DNA of 64,000 nt from an uncultured Cryomorphaceae bacterium. GTDB lineage: Bacteria > Bacteroidota > Bacteroidia > Flavobacteriales > Schleiferiaceae. Positions 39,876-47,852 of the stretch are shown here, piece by piece (the first letter of the stretch is position 1; the number at the start of each line of letters is the position of its first letter). The notes under the pieces were generated by a model. The model saw nothing but the letters and a program-made list of their open reading frames with translations. It was not told the origin of the DNA and ran no database searches. Position numbers and translations under genes: made by a program. Location of the stretch: NCBI GenBank assembly GCA_937120475.1, contig CAKZJV010000007.1, positions 1,008,068 through 1,072,067 of the forward strand. Direction: 5' to 3'.

Positions 39876-40568
39876 TTAAAAACCGATCCCTACCGTAAAG
39901 TTAGCGTATATATTATCTGCCATAAGATTAGGACCTTCCAAGGTATTTCCCTTCCTCTCCCATTCAACATCAGAAACCCTGGTTTGATACCCAAACTCTA
40001 TACCTAGCATTAAATCCCGGTTGTTACCCACGGGCAAAGCATAGGTGCTTATTAAGGTGAAGTTACTATACCATGCCTGAGCGGACAGATAATAAGAATC
40101 AGCCGCAAAATTTAAGTAAGAGCTTACTGAAGCCGAAGCATTGTTTGAGTTCTGAAGAAGGAAATTATAGTTTGCATAGCTGAGTCCGGCAGCACCCGTC
40201 ATCTTCAGTCTCTTTATTTGAAGAAAAGAATACCCTAAACTCACCGAGCCAAAATACTCCTCAACCTTTAGTTCAGAATTATCATCGGAGGCAATTTCAA
40301 AATTAGAGATTTGCACATCTGAGATAAGGTGAATTTTGGACCAATTTACCCAAAAGCTAAGGCCTCCATTATAGGTAATATTTCTAACCTCTGGGGTATT
40401 ATCTTCAAAAAACAAATTTGCATAGTTTTCTTTGTCATTTACTCTTATTCCAGACTTCAAGAATAAGTTGAAATCATTCTCATTAAAACCATTATTTTTT
40501 TGAGCTACTATAATTGACTCAAAAATTAGACTTATAATTAGAACTAGTAAATATTTATAATATTTCAT
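39876..40568 (-). CDS. Exported protein of unknown function, probable outer-membrane beta-barrel
   Basis: About 230 residues; three ATGs in a row make the exact start uncertain and the last is used. A signal peptide (MKYYKYLLVLIISLIFESIIVA) precedes alternating strands such as LSFWVNWSKIHLISDVQI, FGSVSLGYSFLQIK and MLGIEFGYQTRV. The C-terminus is IYANFTVGIGF, ending in the aromatic residue expected for a barrel recognised by BamA. No named family. It lies behind a terminator, so it may have its own promoter. Confidence 0.7.
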   Translation of the reverse strand: MKYYKYLLVLIISLIFESIIVAQKNNGFNENDFNLFLKSGIRVNDKENYANLFFEDNTPEVRNITYNGGLSFWVNWSKIHLISDVQISNFEIASDDNSELKVEEYFGSVSLGYSFLQIKRLKMTGAAGLSYANYNFLLQNSNNASASVSSYLNFAADSYYLSAQAWYSNFTLISTYALPVGNNRDLMLGIEFGYQTRVSDVEWERKGNTLEGPNLMADNIYANFTVGIGF

Positions 40569-40579
40569 CATCATTCATT

Positions 40580-40624
40580 TAAAAAAACCATCACCCACAC
40601 TTTTTAAAAGTGCAAGTGATGGTT
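40580..40624 (-). terminator. Terminator of the 40,650 lipoprotein gene
   Basis: A 9-base stem (AACCATCAC / GTGATGGTT) enclosing a smaller ACTTTT/AAAAGT stem, with seven T on the minus strand, 26 bases beyond the stop. Confidence 0.65.
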
Positions 40625-40649
40625 ATTAGGTTTAAATACACTTATTCAA

Positions 40650-41492
40650 CTACGGCCAGAAAATTTTAATCATGGCTCCAGAACCACCAGCCGCGCAAGC
40701 TGCACCTACTCCCGGACCGATCAATGATCCTGCTGCACCGGCACCAGCATCAACACCTACCGTTGCCAGAACACATAATGCCTGTTTCCACCATGGACGA
40801 GCCGTTTTAAGGGAAACATCCATATTTGACAAGTCACTGTAATAAGGGTGAGTTGGGTCGTAATATACCCCGGTCCAATACTCCAGGCTGTAACGTGCTA
40901 TGGCAATAGTAGTGAGCACCATAGCCCTTTCATCACTATTAGCATAGGTTTTATTAACCAAGGTAACTTCCAGATCATTCAGGTTGGCTGCAATCTCGGA
41001 AAAGTAATCAGCAACGGCCTGATCCTGAGACTCCGGTGATGCTTCCAAATTAAGGGTAACCCCCATCATGGCATCGTTAATAGCGTTCAAATCACTCGCT
41101 ACTCCGTCTGTAACTTCACCGGCTGAATGGATCGTTGAGATATAATCACCCAATCGCTGCAGCTGATTAGGGTTACTCATCGCATTGTCAAAATCACTCA
41201 ATTGATTGGGATAGTCTGCGAAATCTATTATCGGTGCTCCGGCATGAGTTGTCTGGTACAATTCATAGGATGCATTCAGGAATTCCGCAGTAGTTGTAAA
41301 ATCGTTCAAATCCGGCTGCAAAATGTCCAGATAATCATTGTGGATAACACCAAAATTTTCGTAAGGGTTGGTGCTTTTAGTGATTAACTGATCTTCACTT
41401 TGCGACTTTTCTTTAGAACAGCTAAATAGTAAGGTTGATAAAAATAGAAGTGCAAAACCTCTATACAGTGTAGTTTTCATTTTCATTGACAA
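40650..41492 (-). CDS. Lipoprotein of unknown function with glycine-rich hydrophobic C-terminus
   Basis: About 280 residues; a second ATG two codons in (MKMKTTLYRG) is possible. The signal ends in LLFSC (Cys about 25), a good lipobox, followed by SKEKSQSEDQ. The middle is helical and acidic without recognisable motifs. The final 40 residues change character: WWKQALCVLATVGVD, then alternating Gly and Ala (AGAGAAGSLIGPGVG), ending MIKIFWP. This glycine-zipper-like tail could insert in a membrane or pack in an oligomer, and resembles the tails of some peptide bacteriocins in texture only. Function unknown. Confidence 0.72.
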   Translation of the reverse strand: MSMKMKTTLYRGFALLFLSTLLFSCSKEKSQSEDQLITKSTNPYENFGVIHNDYLDILQPDLNDFTTTAEFLNASYELYQTTHAGAPIIDFADYPNQLSDFDNAMSNPNQLQRLGDYISTIHSAGEVTDGVASDLNAINDAMMGVTLNLEASPESQDQAVADYFSEIAANLNDLEVTLVNKTYANSDERAMVLTTIAIARYSLEYWTGVYYDPTHPYYSDLSNMDVSLKTARPWWKQALCVLATVGVDAGAGAAGSLIGPGVGAACAAGGSGAMIKIFWP

Positions 41493-41743
41493 ATAAGATT
41501 GCCTACTCTAAAAACTTTTCGGCTTCCGCTGCATAATTAATTAGGCCCATTAACGAAATGCATATCAAACGTAGTAAAAAAAATCTTACACGTAACTGAA
41601 ATCTTTATGCCATACCACAATTTTTTCTTACCTTATGATTTAAGGTTAGCTTAATAAATTGAAAAACAATTTTAACCCAATTTTTCGCATAGAATTATTT
41701 TTTTCACCATTCAGCTCCACTTCTGATTGATTTAATTAAAAAT

Positions 41744-41765
41744 GGGCACAATAGTTATTGCGCCC
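41744..41765 (-). terminator. Probable terminator of the tectonin-like gene
   Basis: A 9-base stem with one mismatch (GGGCACAAT / ATTGCGCCC), AGTT loop, and ATTTTT on the minus strand, directly after the stop. Confidence 0.6.
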
Positions 41766-41773
41766 ACTCTATT

Positions 41774-42520
41774 TTAAGGCCATATATTGCCTATACTCAC
41801 CTGTTTAGTAGTCAGTTGATTCTTCTGAATACTATGTATTTCATCCTTTCGGATATCATACCAACTCACCGCACCGTCCATATCCACAAAATAACATTTG
41901 AATACGCATACCGGGTCGGCAAAAATGGATTGGCATTGTACCTTGGAGTATAAGTTCCACTCCTCCGTAGCAGGGTTCCACTGTCTTAAATTCTGATTAC
42001 TGTCGATGGCAAAGGGAGGGTTACCAAAACTGACCGAAACCTTTAGCGCCTCAATACCCGTATATTGTATGGTTATATTCTTGTCGGCATTACGCCACAC
42101 TACCAGGCCATTTTCATCCACATAATAGCAAGAGGTGATATTGCACCAGTCCGCAGATATATCGGCAGGGTGCTCGCTGTACATATCCCAGGTTTTGAAG
42201 TCCATGCCCAAACGGTAAAGTATATTTTGGTTACCATTTTCCGCAACGGTGCCGATGGCCCATAACCGGCCATTCAGACCCACGGTCACCTGGGTGATGG
42301 GTATATTATTGGGTAAAGCCGGGTAAGTAGTGGTATCACCGGTGTTGAAGTTTTCGTGAACCACAAGTCCTTGAGAATTTACATAATAAAGAGACGAGCG
42401 ATTGGTGGGATCTGCATAAATATTGCCATTGTCCGTATCAAAGGTTTTCCATTTTTTACTCTTGTAGATAAAACGGGCTACGCCTCCTGATGACTGGGCG
42501 GCCCAAATTCGAATTGCCAT
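41774..42520 (-). CDS. Tectonin-like beta-propeller protein
   Basis: About 248 residues from the ATG giving MAIRIWAAQSSGG; a longer frame needs TTG. It consists of five or six short blades with the tectonin pattern of W and V-G-x-x-G: VTVGLNGRLWAIGT, VSVSFGNPPFAIDSN and VSIGNIWP, each followed by a blade with a YY or CYYVDxxGxVVW pattern. Tectonins bind lipid A or other glycans. There is no signal peptide, so either it is cytoplasmic or exported by an unusual route. It lies 177 bases behind the type II-like secretion operon. Confidence 0.7.
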   Translation of the reverse strand: MAIRIWAAQSSGGVARFIYKSKKWKTFDTDNGNIYADPTNRSSLYYVNSQGLVVHENFNTGDTTTYPALPNNIPITQVTVGLNGRLWAIGTVAENGNQNILYRLGMDFKTWDMYSEHPADISADWCNITSCYYVDENGLVVWRNADKNITIQYTGIEALKVSVSFGNPPFAIDSNQNLRQWNPATEEWNLYSKVQCQSIFADPVCVFKCYFVDMDGAVSWYDIRKDEIHSIQKNQLTTKQVSIGNIWP

Positions 42521-42697
42521 ATTATTGGTATTTGAAGGTTCATAATAGCTGATCAAATGGAAGCTTATTTTTCAAAGCTCATCCGTACAGCTTAACCCTT
42601 CAAAAGTGAGAAGTGCCCAGGTGCGAAAAATCCCTGCTTTCGGCCAAATTGTGCTATCCCTGAAAATGGGTAATTAAAAAGGAAACGGCCAATTCTT

Positions 42698-43843
42698 TTA
42701 AAACCCGAAAGAAGTACTTAGCTGGAACATCGGTAAATACATGGCCACCAGAATTAAGGCCACCAAAAATCCAAGGAAAATAATGATAATGGGTTCCAGG
42801 GCATTACCTAACATTTTAGCACGGTGCTGTAATTCTTCTTCCATTTGCGTACCTAACTTCTTGAAAATTAAATCCAGTTGATTGGACTCCTCCCCTACTT
42901 TAACCAGGGTAACCAGTCGTGGCGGATAAATTTTGAATTGTGACAGGCCCTCATTAAGGCTGGAACCTTGTAAAATTTTCAACCTGATTTCTTCCAGGGA
43001 ATGAGAGATGGGATAGAAACGGACCATGCGATGAGATAATTCCAGGGCTTCGGTTAAAGGCACTCTGGAGCTTACCAGAAGACTCATACTCTGAACCATG
43101 TTCAACGTATGGGTTTTTAAAAGCATACTTCCGAAAAGAGGAATTCGTAATACCAAAGCGTAGTACACTCTTTTGTAGGCCTCGCTTTTACGGTATAAAA
43201 AGTGAATGCTCAGCAAAGCCCCAACCACCAACAGAACCACTATAAGGATGGTACTAAAACCTTCCGAAATATTGATAATCATTTGAGTAAGTGGGGGTAA
43301 GTCACCTCCCATACGTTTAAAGATATCCTTAAACAGTGGCACCATATAGGTTAGCATAAAGGTAACCGCCAATAAGGCGGTGATCATGATTATACCGGGG
43401 TAGGTCAGTGCTCCGATCAAGGCTCTTCGCTGCTGAATTTTGTTCCCATAAAAAGTGGAAAGACGTTTTAATACTTCCACCAGATTTCCGGTTTCTTCTC
43501 CTATTTTCACAGAAAAGTGCTCGTAAGCCGAGAATTTCTTCTGATCACGTAACACTTCTGAAAACCGTCCTCCCCGGGTTAATTGTTGCACAACATCAGT
43601 TAGCAGCTTTTTGTGTTTTTCTTTGCGCTGCTGGCTTATCATGAGGTCTAATGCCGATTTGATATTCATACCTGCTTCCAGCAATAGCGCCATTTCACCG
43701 TAAAAAGATTCCTTAAAAGCGTCACTTAGTTTTTTACCACCCACCTCGTAAGACAGTAGTTTCTGCAATGAAAACTCCTTTTCCTTTTGGGAATTGGTCT
43801 TGGATTTTTGCTGTTTTTGAAGATCACTTAGTGAAACGGGCAT
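42698..43843 (-). CDS. gspF: Type II secretion / type IV filament platform protein GspF/PilC
   Basis: 381 residues with the tandem GspF domains, each containing two or one membrane helices (about 160-190, 205-230 and 355-378). Typical segments are LLEAGMNIKSALDLM, ALTYPGIIMITALLAV and KVGEESNQLDLIFKKLG. It is the inner-membrane core that couples the GspE ATPase to pseudopilin extrusion. It is the last gene of the operon, and its ATG shares a base with the stop of the gene before it. Confidence 0.93.
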   Translation of the reverse strand: MPVSLSDLQKQQKSKTNSQKEKEFSLQKLLSYEVGGKKLSDAFKESFYGEMALLLEAGMNIKSALDLMISQQRKEKHKKLLTDVVQQLTRGGRFSEVLRDQKKFSAYEHFSVKIGEETGNLVEVLKRLSTFYGNKIQQRRALIGALTYPGIIMITALLAVTFMLTYMVPLFKDIFKRMGGDLPPLTQMIINISEGFSTILIVVLLVVGALLSIHFLYRKSEAYKRVYYALVLRIPLFGSMLLKTHTLNMVQSMSLLVSSRVPLTEALELSHRMVRFYPISHSLEEIRLKILQGSSLNEGLSQFKIYPPRLVTLVKVGEESNQLDLIFKKLGTQMEEELQHRAKMLGNALEPIIIIFLGFLVALILVAMYLPMFQLSTSFGF

Positions 43844-44307
43844 CAGCGATTGATTTTAAAGGCTACCGGATAACTTTTATAAAAACGAAAATGGAGCGTG
43901 TCTTCCTCACCCCTGGCCTGGCTCAGCACTAATTGATTGACCATTCCATTCTCAGGATCACTGAAACTGCGTAAACCAAAATCCATAAGGCCAAAACTCT
44001 TCGAACTTTTTTCAACCCGCTTGAGTGTATCACCTTGCGCCTGCCATACAATGCTGGAATCGTTGGAAAAAAAGAGGATGGATTGGCCAAAGCTTTTTAC
44101 GGAATCTGCCCCATCCATATCCCGGCTCAGGAAGAGCCGGGCACTGAGCCATTCGTTGTACCGGTTATTTCTTTCTTGCACCAGCGAAAAGTAATTCTGT
44201 ACGGTGGAAAGGGTTAAATAAGCCAGACTAACCACCACTGCCGAAACAGCCATGGTAATCATAACCTCCGTTAAAGTAAAAGCCTGTATTTTATTAATTT
44301 TCTTCAT
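43843..44307 (-). CDS. Minor pseudopilin, GspJ/PilW-like
   Basis: About 154 residues from the ATG giving MKKINKIQAFTLTEVMI. The class III signal is present: a short basic leader, cleavage after A before FTLTEV with Glu at +5, and a long hydrophobic helix (MITMAVSAVVVSLAYLTL). The rest is a short beta domain (DSSIVWQAQGDTLKRV and LHFRFYKSYPVAF). Its place after a GspI-like gene, with a 14-base overlap, fits a GspJ role at the filament tip. Confidence 0.8.
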   Translation of the reverse strand: MKKINKIQAFTLTEVMITMAVSAVVVSLAYLTLSTVQNYFSLVQERNNRYNEWLSARLFLSRDMDGADSVKSFGQSILFFSNDSSIVWQAQGDTLKRVEKSSKSFGLMDFGLRSFSDPENGMVNQLVLSQARGEEDTLHFRFYKSYPVAFKINR

Positions 44308-44662
44308 GTACGTAATACAATCTCCTGCGCTGGTATATTTGCCGCCCCTTATTATCCAGAACATTTAGCTGAACTTCTACTAATTCCGGGGCGTACTCCG
44401 TTACCTCACCTTCAAAGTAAAGTCGTTCTGTTTCCAAACCCAGCCAAATACCTAATCGATTGTGTAAAGATTGTGCTTTCAAGGTATCCATGATTTCAGC
44501 GCTACGTTGCTGAGCTTCTGCAAGGTGGGTTACCGAAGAGGCGGGAGCCGAAACCTGCATGAAAATAATCATGGCCATACCGGAAACCAGCGATAATACC
44601 GTCATAGATACCAAGGTTTCCACCAGCGTAGTGGCTCTTATTTTTTTCAATAGGGTAACCAT
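44294..44662 (-). CDS. Minor pseudopilin, GspI/PilV-like
   Basis: 122 residues. The leader MVTLLKKIRA is followed by TTLVETLVSMTVLSLVSG, a pilin helix with Glu at +5 but Thr, not Phe, at +1. The globular part is small (VEVQLNVLDNKGRQIYQ). Length and order suit GspI. It overlaps both neighbours by 14-16 bases, so translation is coupled. Confidence 0.78.
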   Translation of the reverse strand: MVTLLKKIRATTLVETLVSMTVLSLVSGMAMIIFMQVSAPASSVTHLAEAQQRSAEIMDTLKAQSLHNRLGIWLGLETERLYFEGEVTEYAPELVEVQLNVLDNKGRQIYQRRRLYYVHEEN

Positions 44663-45894
44663 ATTGCAACTTCTGCCTTATTATTCCAGGGTTGTAGCGG
44701 CAAACCGAGATAGCCTTCTTCCAACTCGGTCCGATCGATTTTACCATTCAAAAGGTGGTTTTCATATATGCCGGAAGGGGTGGACAGCATAAAGGTATTA
44801 GCCCAAACACCCCCTTCAATTGTCCCATTTAACTCGAGGTTACCATTGCAGTACAACATTCCCTTTACCAACGCCTTGGGAGAAATTTCCACCGCCAGGT
44901 CGTTGGCCCTTCGGCTCTCCGATGAAATGGAAACTACTGCACCCCTCACCTCGGAATTATCGGCCATAAAAAGGTGCGGGCCTCGATCCAACTCTTCTAA
45001 TATCATACACAGCGAACTAGGGTAGCTTAGTTTAACATCTTTCTGAATGATCAGACTATCCACAGCTACAGCATGCAGGCTACCTTCAAAGCCTTCCTCT
45101 ACAATAATTTTCGGTGCAATTAGAACGACTTGCTCCAAGGTGCAACCAGCCGCAACCCGAATCCCGCTTTTCGAAAGTAGAATTAAGTTTCCCTTTAAGG
45201 CATACGCTCCAAGCCTAATCTCATCTTTATTCTGAAATACAGCCGTTTTCCGATGAAATGAAAGAGTTAGTTTTTGCGGTAGCTGACCAAAGTCAAGCAG
45301 GCTGTCTCCCTCACTAAACTTACCGTTTAAATAATCCTGCCACGGGCTTAACCAGTTTTTTTGAAGTTGGGGTAGCTTGGCATCACTATTTTCAGAAGTA
45401 CCATAAAGTAGTTCCTGGCGGGTGTAATTCGTCCCTTCCACATAGGCACGGTCCACTCCCTTTTTCGGAAGGTAAAATTCTCCTTTTAAAAGAGCATCAC
45501 CAGCCAATTGTAAAGGACGGTTGCGATCACGCAGCCATAGTGCAGTTTTAGAAAGTTCGTGAGACCAAAAACCCGATACGGCCGTTTTTTGAAAGGAAGC
45601 TTGCCCTATCCGGGCCCGGCTACTGATCACTTCATACAAGCCCCACCTTCTTTTTTTTAAGTGAACCGAGTCGCTGCCCGCTTCATAGAGTTCGTACCAG
45701 TGCTCGTGATTATCACTATTCAACGCCAAACCCAGCATAATACCGGAATGTGCATTGTCACGGACCCGGTCAAAATTATCGGTATGGATAAAGAAGTTCC
45801 GGTTCATGGCAGCTACCATAATCATTAACAGGCAAAGCACAGCTGTTATGGTTGAAACAAATACTGCATATGCCAGTGAACCGGCCCTGATCAT
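44647..45894 (-). CDS. Putative GspK/PilX-like component with right-handed-helix-like body
   Basis: 415 residues. The N-terminus MIRAGSLAYAVFVSTI leads into one hydrophobic helix (about 8-30) resembling a pilin helix without Glu at +5, as in GspK. The body has short repeated hydrophobic strands ending in small turns (LILLSKSGIRVAAGC, VVLIAPKIIVEEG, VAVDSLIIQKDV, MLYCNGNLELNGTIEG), the texture of a solenoid like bactofilins or the polymer-forming family. No named family is recognised. Its operon place before GspI and GspJ suggests a filament tip or scaffold role, which is an inference. Confidence 0.7.
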   Translation of the reverse strand: MIRAGSLAYAVFVSTITAVLCLLMIMVAAMNRNFFIHTDNFDRVRDNAHSGIMLGLALNSDNHEHWYELYEAGSDSVHLKKRRWGLYEVISSRARIGQASFQKTAVSGFWSHELSKTALWLRDRNRPLQLAGDALLKGEFYLPKKGVDRAYVEGTNYTRQELLYGTSENSDAKLPQLQKNWLSPWQDYLNGKFSEGDSLLDFGQLPQKLTLSFHRKTAVFQNKDEIRLGAYALKGNLILLSKSGIRVAAGCTLEQVVLIAPKIIVEEGFEGSLHAVAVDSLIIQKDVKLSYPSSLCMILEELDRGPHLFMADNSEVRGAVVSISSESRRANDLAVEISPKALVKGMLYCNGNLELNGTIEGGVWANTFMLSTPSGIYENHLLNGKIDRTELEEGYLGLPLQPWNNKAEVAIWLPY

Positions 45895-46391
45895 GGTGCT
45901 TTTTTAAAGGTTTTACGGTCTTCCTCCTTATACTTTACCCATATAGAATCCTGGTAGGCCTTTACCAACTCCAGTTCATCCTGCAATTGCCCTTCGTGCA
46001 TAAAGTGAGAAACACCATCTACCTCTACTAAATAGAGGATACGATGATCTTTTTTATGCTCAATAAGCCCATGATATACAATATTGGGCCAGCGAACCGG
46101 TATTTTTTTTACGGTCTTTACCACCACCGGCTTCGGCTTGCTTTCCGCCTTCACGGTATTCTGTACCGGTGGTGAATAGCTCCTGCGATTTTTTAGAAAG
46201 GGGTCCGAATAATCCAGCTTAAGGGTATAAACTTCTTTTTTTTCAACTGCCTGCACTGGCAGATTATGGATGGTAACAAGCTCCTTTACTTCTGTATTGC
46301 CTTTTACCGTTTTATAAATCCGATAGCCTATTACCCCCCAAATGATTACCACCAGGGGTACTAAAAGTACTATCTGTTTTTTCTTTTTCAT
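45891..46391 (-). CDS. Bitopic inner-membrane protein, GspC/PilP-like
   Basis: 166 residues: a basic start (MKKKKQ), one membrane helix (about 7-24), a linker with Pro and Lys (SKPKPVVVKTVKKIPV) and a small beta domain with NIVYHGLIEHKKDHRILYLVEVDG and HFMHEGQ. The DYSDPFLKNRR motif recalls the DPF/DPFR motif in PilP and GspC homology regions. Such proteins connect the inner-membrane platform to the secretin. It overlaps the next gene by 4 bases (ATGA). Confidence 0.72.
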   Translation of the reverse strand: MKKKKQIVLLVPLVVIIWGVIGYRIYKTVKGNTEVKELVTIHNLPVQAVEKKEVYTLKLDYSDPFLKNRRSYSPPVQNTVKAESKPKPVVVKTVKKIPVRWPNIVYHGLIEHKKDHRILYLVEVDGVSHFMHEGQLQDELELVKAYQDSIWVKYKEEDRKTFKKAP

Positions 46392-47326
46392 TATTGAACG
46401 GTGAATTGCCGCGTTTCACTGAAACCACTTTTGTTACCGGCCTTATCCCAGGAGCGTACCCGCCAGTAATAGGTTCCGTTCGATAACGTATCCAGGCTCA
46501 GAGATGTGCCGGAGCTACCCCTCGTTTCCCTTAAATCCACCATATTAGGATCTTTAGCCAGGTAAAACGTATCCTTGATGGAAGAACCTGTTTGAGTACC
46601 ACGAGTCCACTGAAAGTCCAGCTCGGTACTTTGTAACATAGCGTCATCATCGGGATCTTGTAAAACAGGGGTGTTCGGTGGGGTGACATCCAGGTAAAAT
46701 GTTCGATTACTGTAAACCGTATTGCTACTTTCGTTTTCCCCTCTAACCCGCCAAACAAAGCGGCCCTCATCAGGAATATCATAAGCCAGCGTATCCTTTT
46801 CAGTATCGCGGAAAATCACCGGATCGCCCCCGAAACTGCCTTTCCACAATTCAAAACGGTAAGAGTCGGCATTGTAAAGGTTTTGCCATTGAAAAATCTT
46901 CAGGCTGGTATTAGAAGTGTCATTATCGGAAGGGCTTTTTAAAACCACCGTTTGATTATTCAGGTTGAGGGTACTATCAATATACAGTCTGTGAACGGTA
47001 TAGGCGGTGGAACTGCTATTGTTGTAAGCTCTTATGCTCCACTCATATTCTCCGGGGTTAAGGGTAAACTGAAATTTAGTTCCGCCTATATTGGTATCCA
47101 GTACCAATTGGTCTATTCTATTGAAGTTGGGGCTTACAATCTGCAATTCATACCCCGTAGCCCCTTCCACACCATACCAGTAAAAAAGCTGGCTGGCCAC
47201 CTCAGTTTTCAAACTGTCGCGTGGTGTTAGCACATATACCTGTTCACCATCAATCTGGGGCTCTTCCCATTCCGAACAACCTATCAACAGGCCACACAAA
47301 ACCAGTACTTTATATATCTTCATCAT
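46391..47326 (-). CDS. Lipoprotein with three fibronectin-III-like domains within the secretion operon
   Basis: About 311 residues (a second ATG one codon later is equally possible). The signal ends LLIGC (Cys about 17). Three Fn3-like repeats follow, each with the pattern of a strand ending in FxWxxxxxAxxYxxxL and a later YxWRVR: FYWYGVEGATGYELQI/YEWSIRAYN (about 46-110), FQWQNLYNADSYRFEL/FVWRVRGEN (about 140-205) and FQWTRGTQTGSSIKD/YYWRVRSWD (about 235-300). Nothing like it belongs to the standard type II set. It may be an outer-membrane-anchored substrate receptor, pilotin or assembly factor. It overlaps the GspM-like gene by up to 17 bases. Confidence 0.78.
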   Translation of the reverse strand: MMKIYKVLVLCGLLIGCSEWEEPQIDGEQVYVLTPRDSLKTEVASQLFYWYGVEGATGYELQIVSPNFNRIDQLVLDTNIGGTKFQFTLNPGEYEWSIRAYNNSSSTAYTVHRLYIDSTLNLNNQTVVLKSPSDNDTSNTSLKIFQWQNLYNADSYRFELWKGSFGGDPVIFRDTEKDTLAYDIPDEGRFVWRVRGENESSNTVYSNRTFYLDVTPPNTPVLQDPDDDAMLQSTELDFQWTRGTQTGSSIKDTFYLAKDPNMVDLRETRGSSGTSLSLDTLSNGTYYWRVRSWDKAGNKSGFSETRQFTVQ

Positions 47327-47852
47327 CCTTCTTTTTAATTTTTTGCACGTACATTTTCAGAAATAGCTCGTCCCGCTGAGTTTTGAAGTTCTTTTCCTTT
47401 AAAAATTCTGCTGAAGCAACCCGCCCTCCTTTAAAGTTTGTTTCAAGATGATACATCAGCTTCAACAGTGGCTTATAACTGCCTTCAATGGTCAAAATGA
47501 TGGTTTCCACCTTATAACCACCGTCTTCTCCTTCGAAGGGTTCTGAAAAATCGGAAAGTTTAAGTCGGTTGCGATCGCAAAAAAAACCAACTTCGTTAAG
47601 GAGCCCCTCCTGGAAACCCTGAGTGATATTCTGTCCCCCCAGGCGTTCATCCAACTCCCGGTTCATTTCACCCCATTTTTTAAGGTCGCGATCAAGGTTG
47701 GCAATCATTCTATCCTTCCTTTTATACTCCTTATAAGTGGAAATTTCACTGAGGGTACGGCTCCACGAAAACTGGTAAGCCATAAGTACCATAAGCAGCA
47801 TACCACCAATCAGCATGTAAAATTTTCTTTGGTAGGGAGTCCACTTTTTCAT
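47310..47852 (-). CDS. GspM/PilO-like inner-membrane protein
   Basis: 180 residues: one membrane helix (about 12-29), a coiled coil (EISTYKEYKRKDRMIANLD, about 36-75) and a ferredoxin-like domain ending with ILTIEGSYKPLLKLMYHLET, the part that defines PilO/GspM. It would pair with the GspL-like protein upstream to form the inner-membrane alignment complex. It overlaps that gene by 4 bases. Confidence 0.78.
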   Translation of the reverse strand: MKKWTPYQRKFYMLIGGMLLMVLMAYQFSWSRTLSEISTYKEYKRKDRMIANLDRDLKKWGEMNRELDERLGGQNITQGFQEGLLNEVGFFCDRNRLKLSDFSEPFEGEDGGYKVETIILTIEGSYKPLLKLMYHLETNFKGGRVASAEFLKEKNFKTQRDELFLKMYVQKIKKKDDEDI

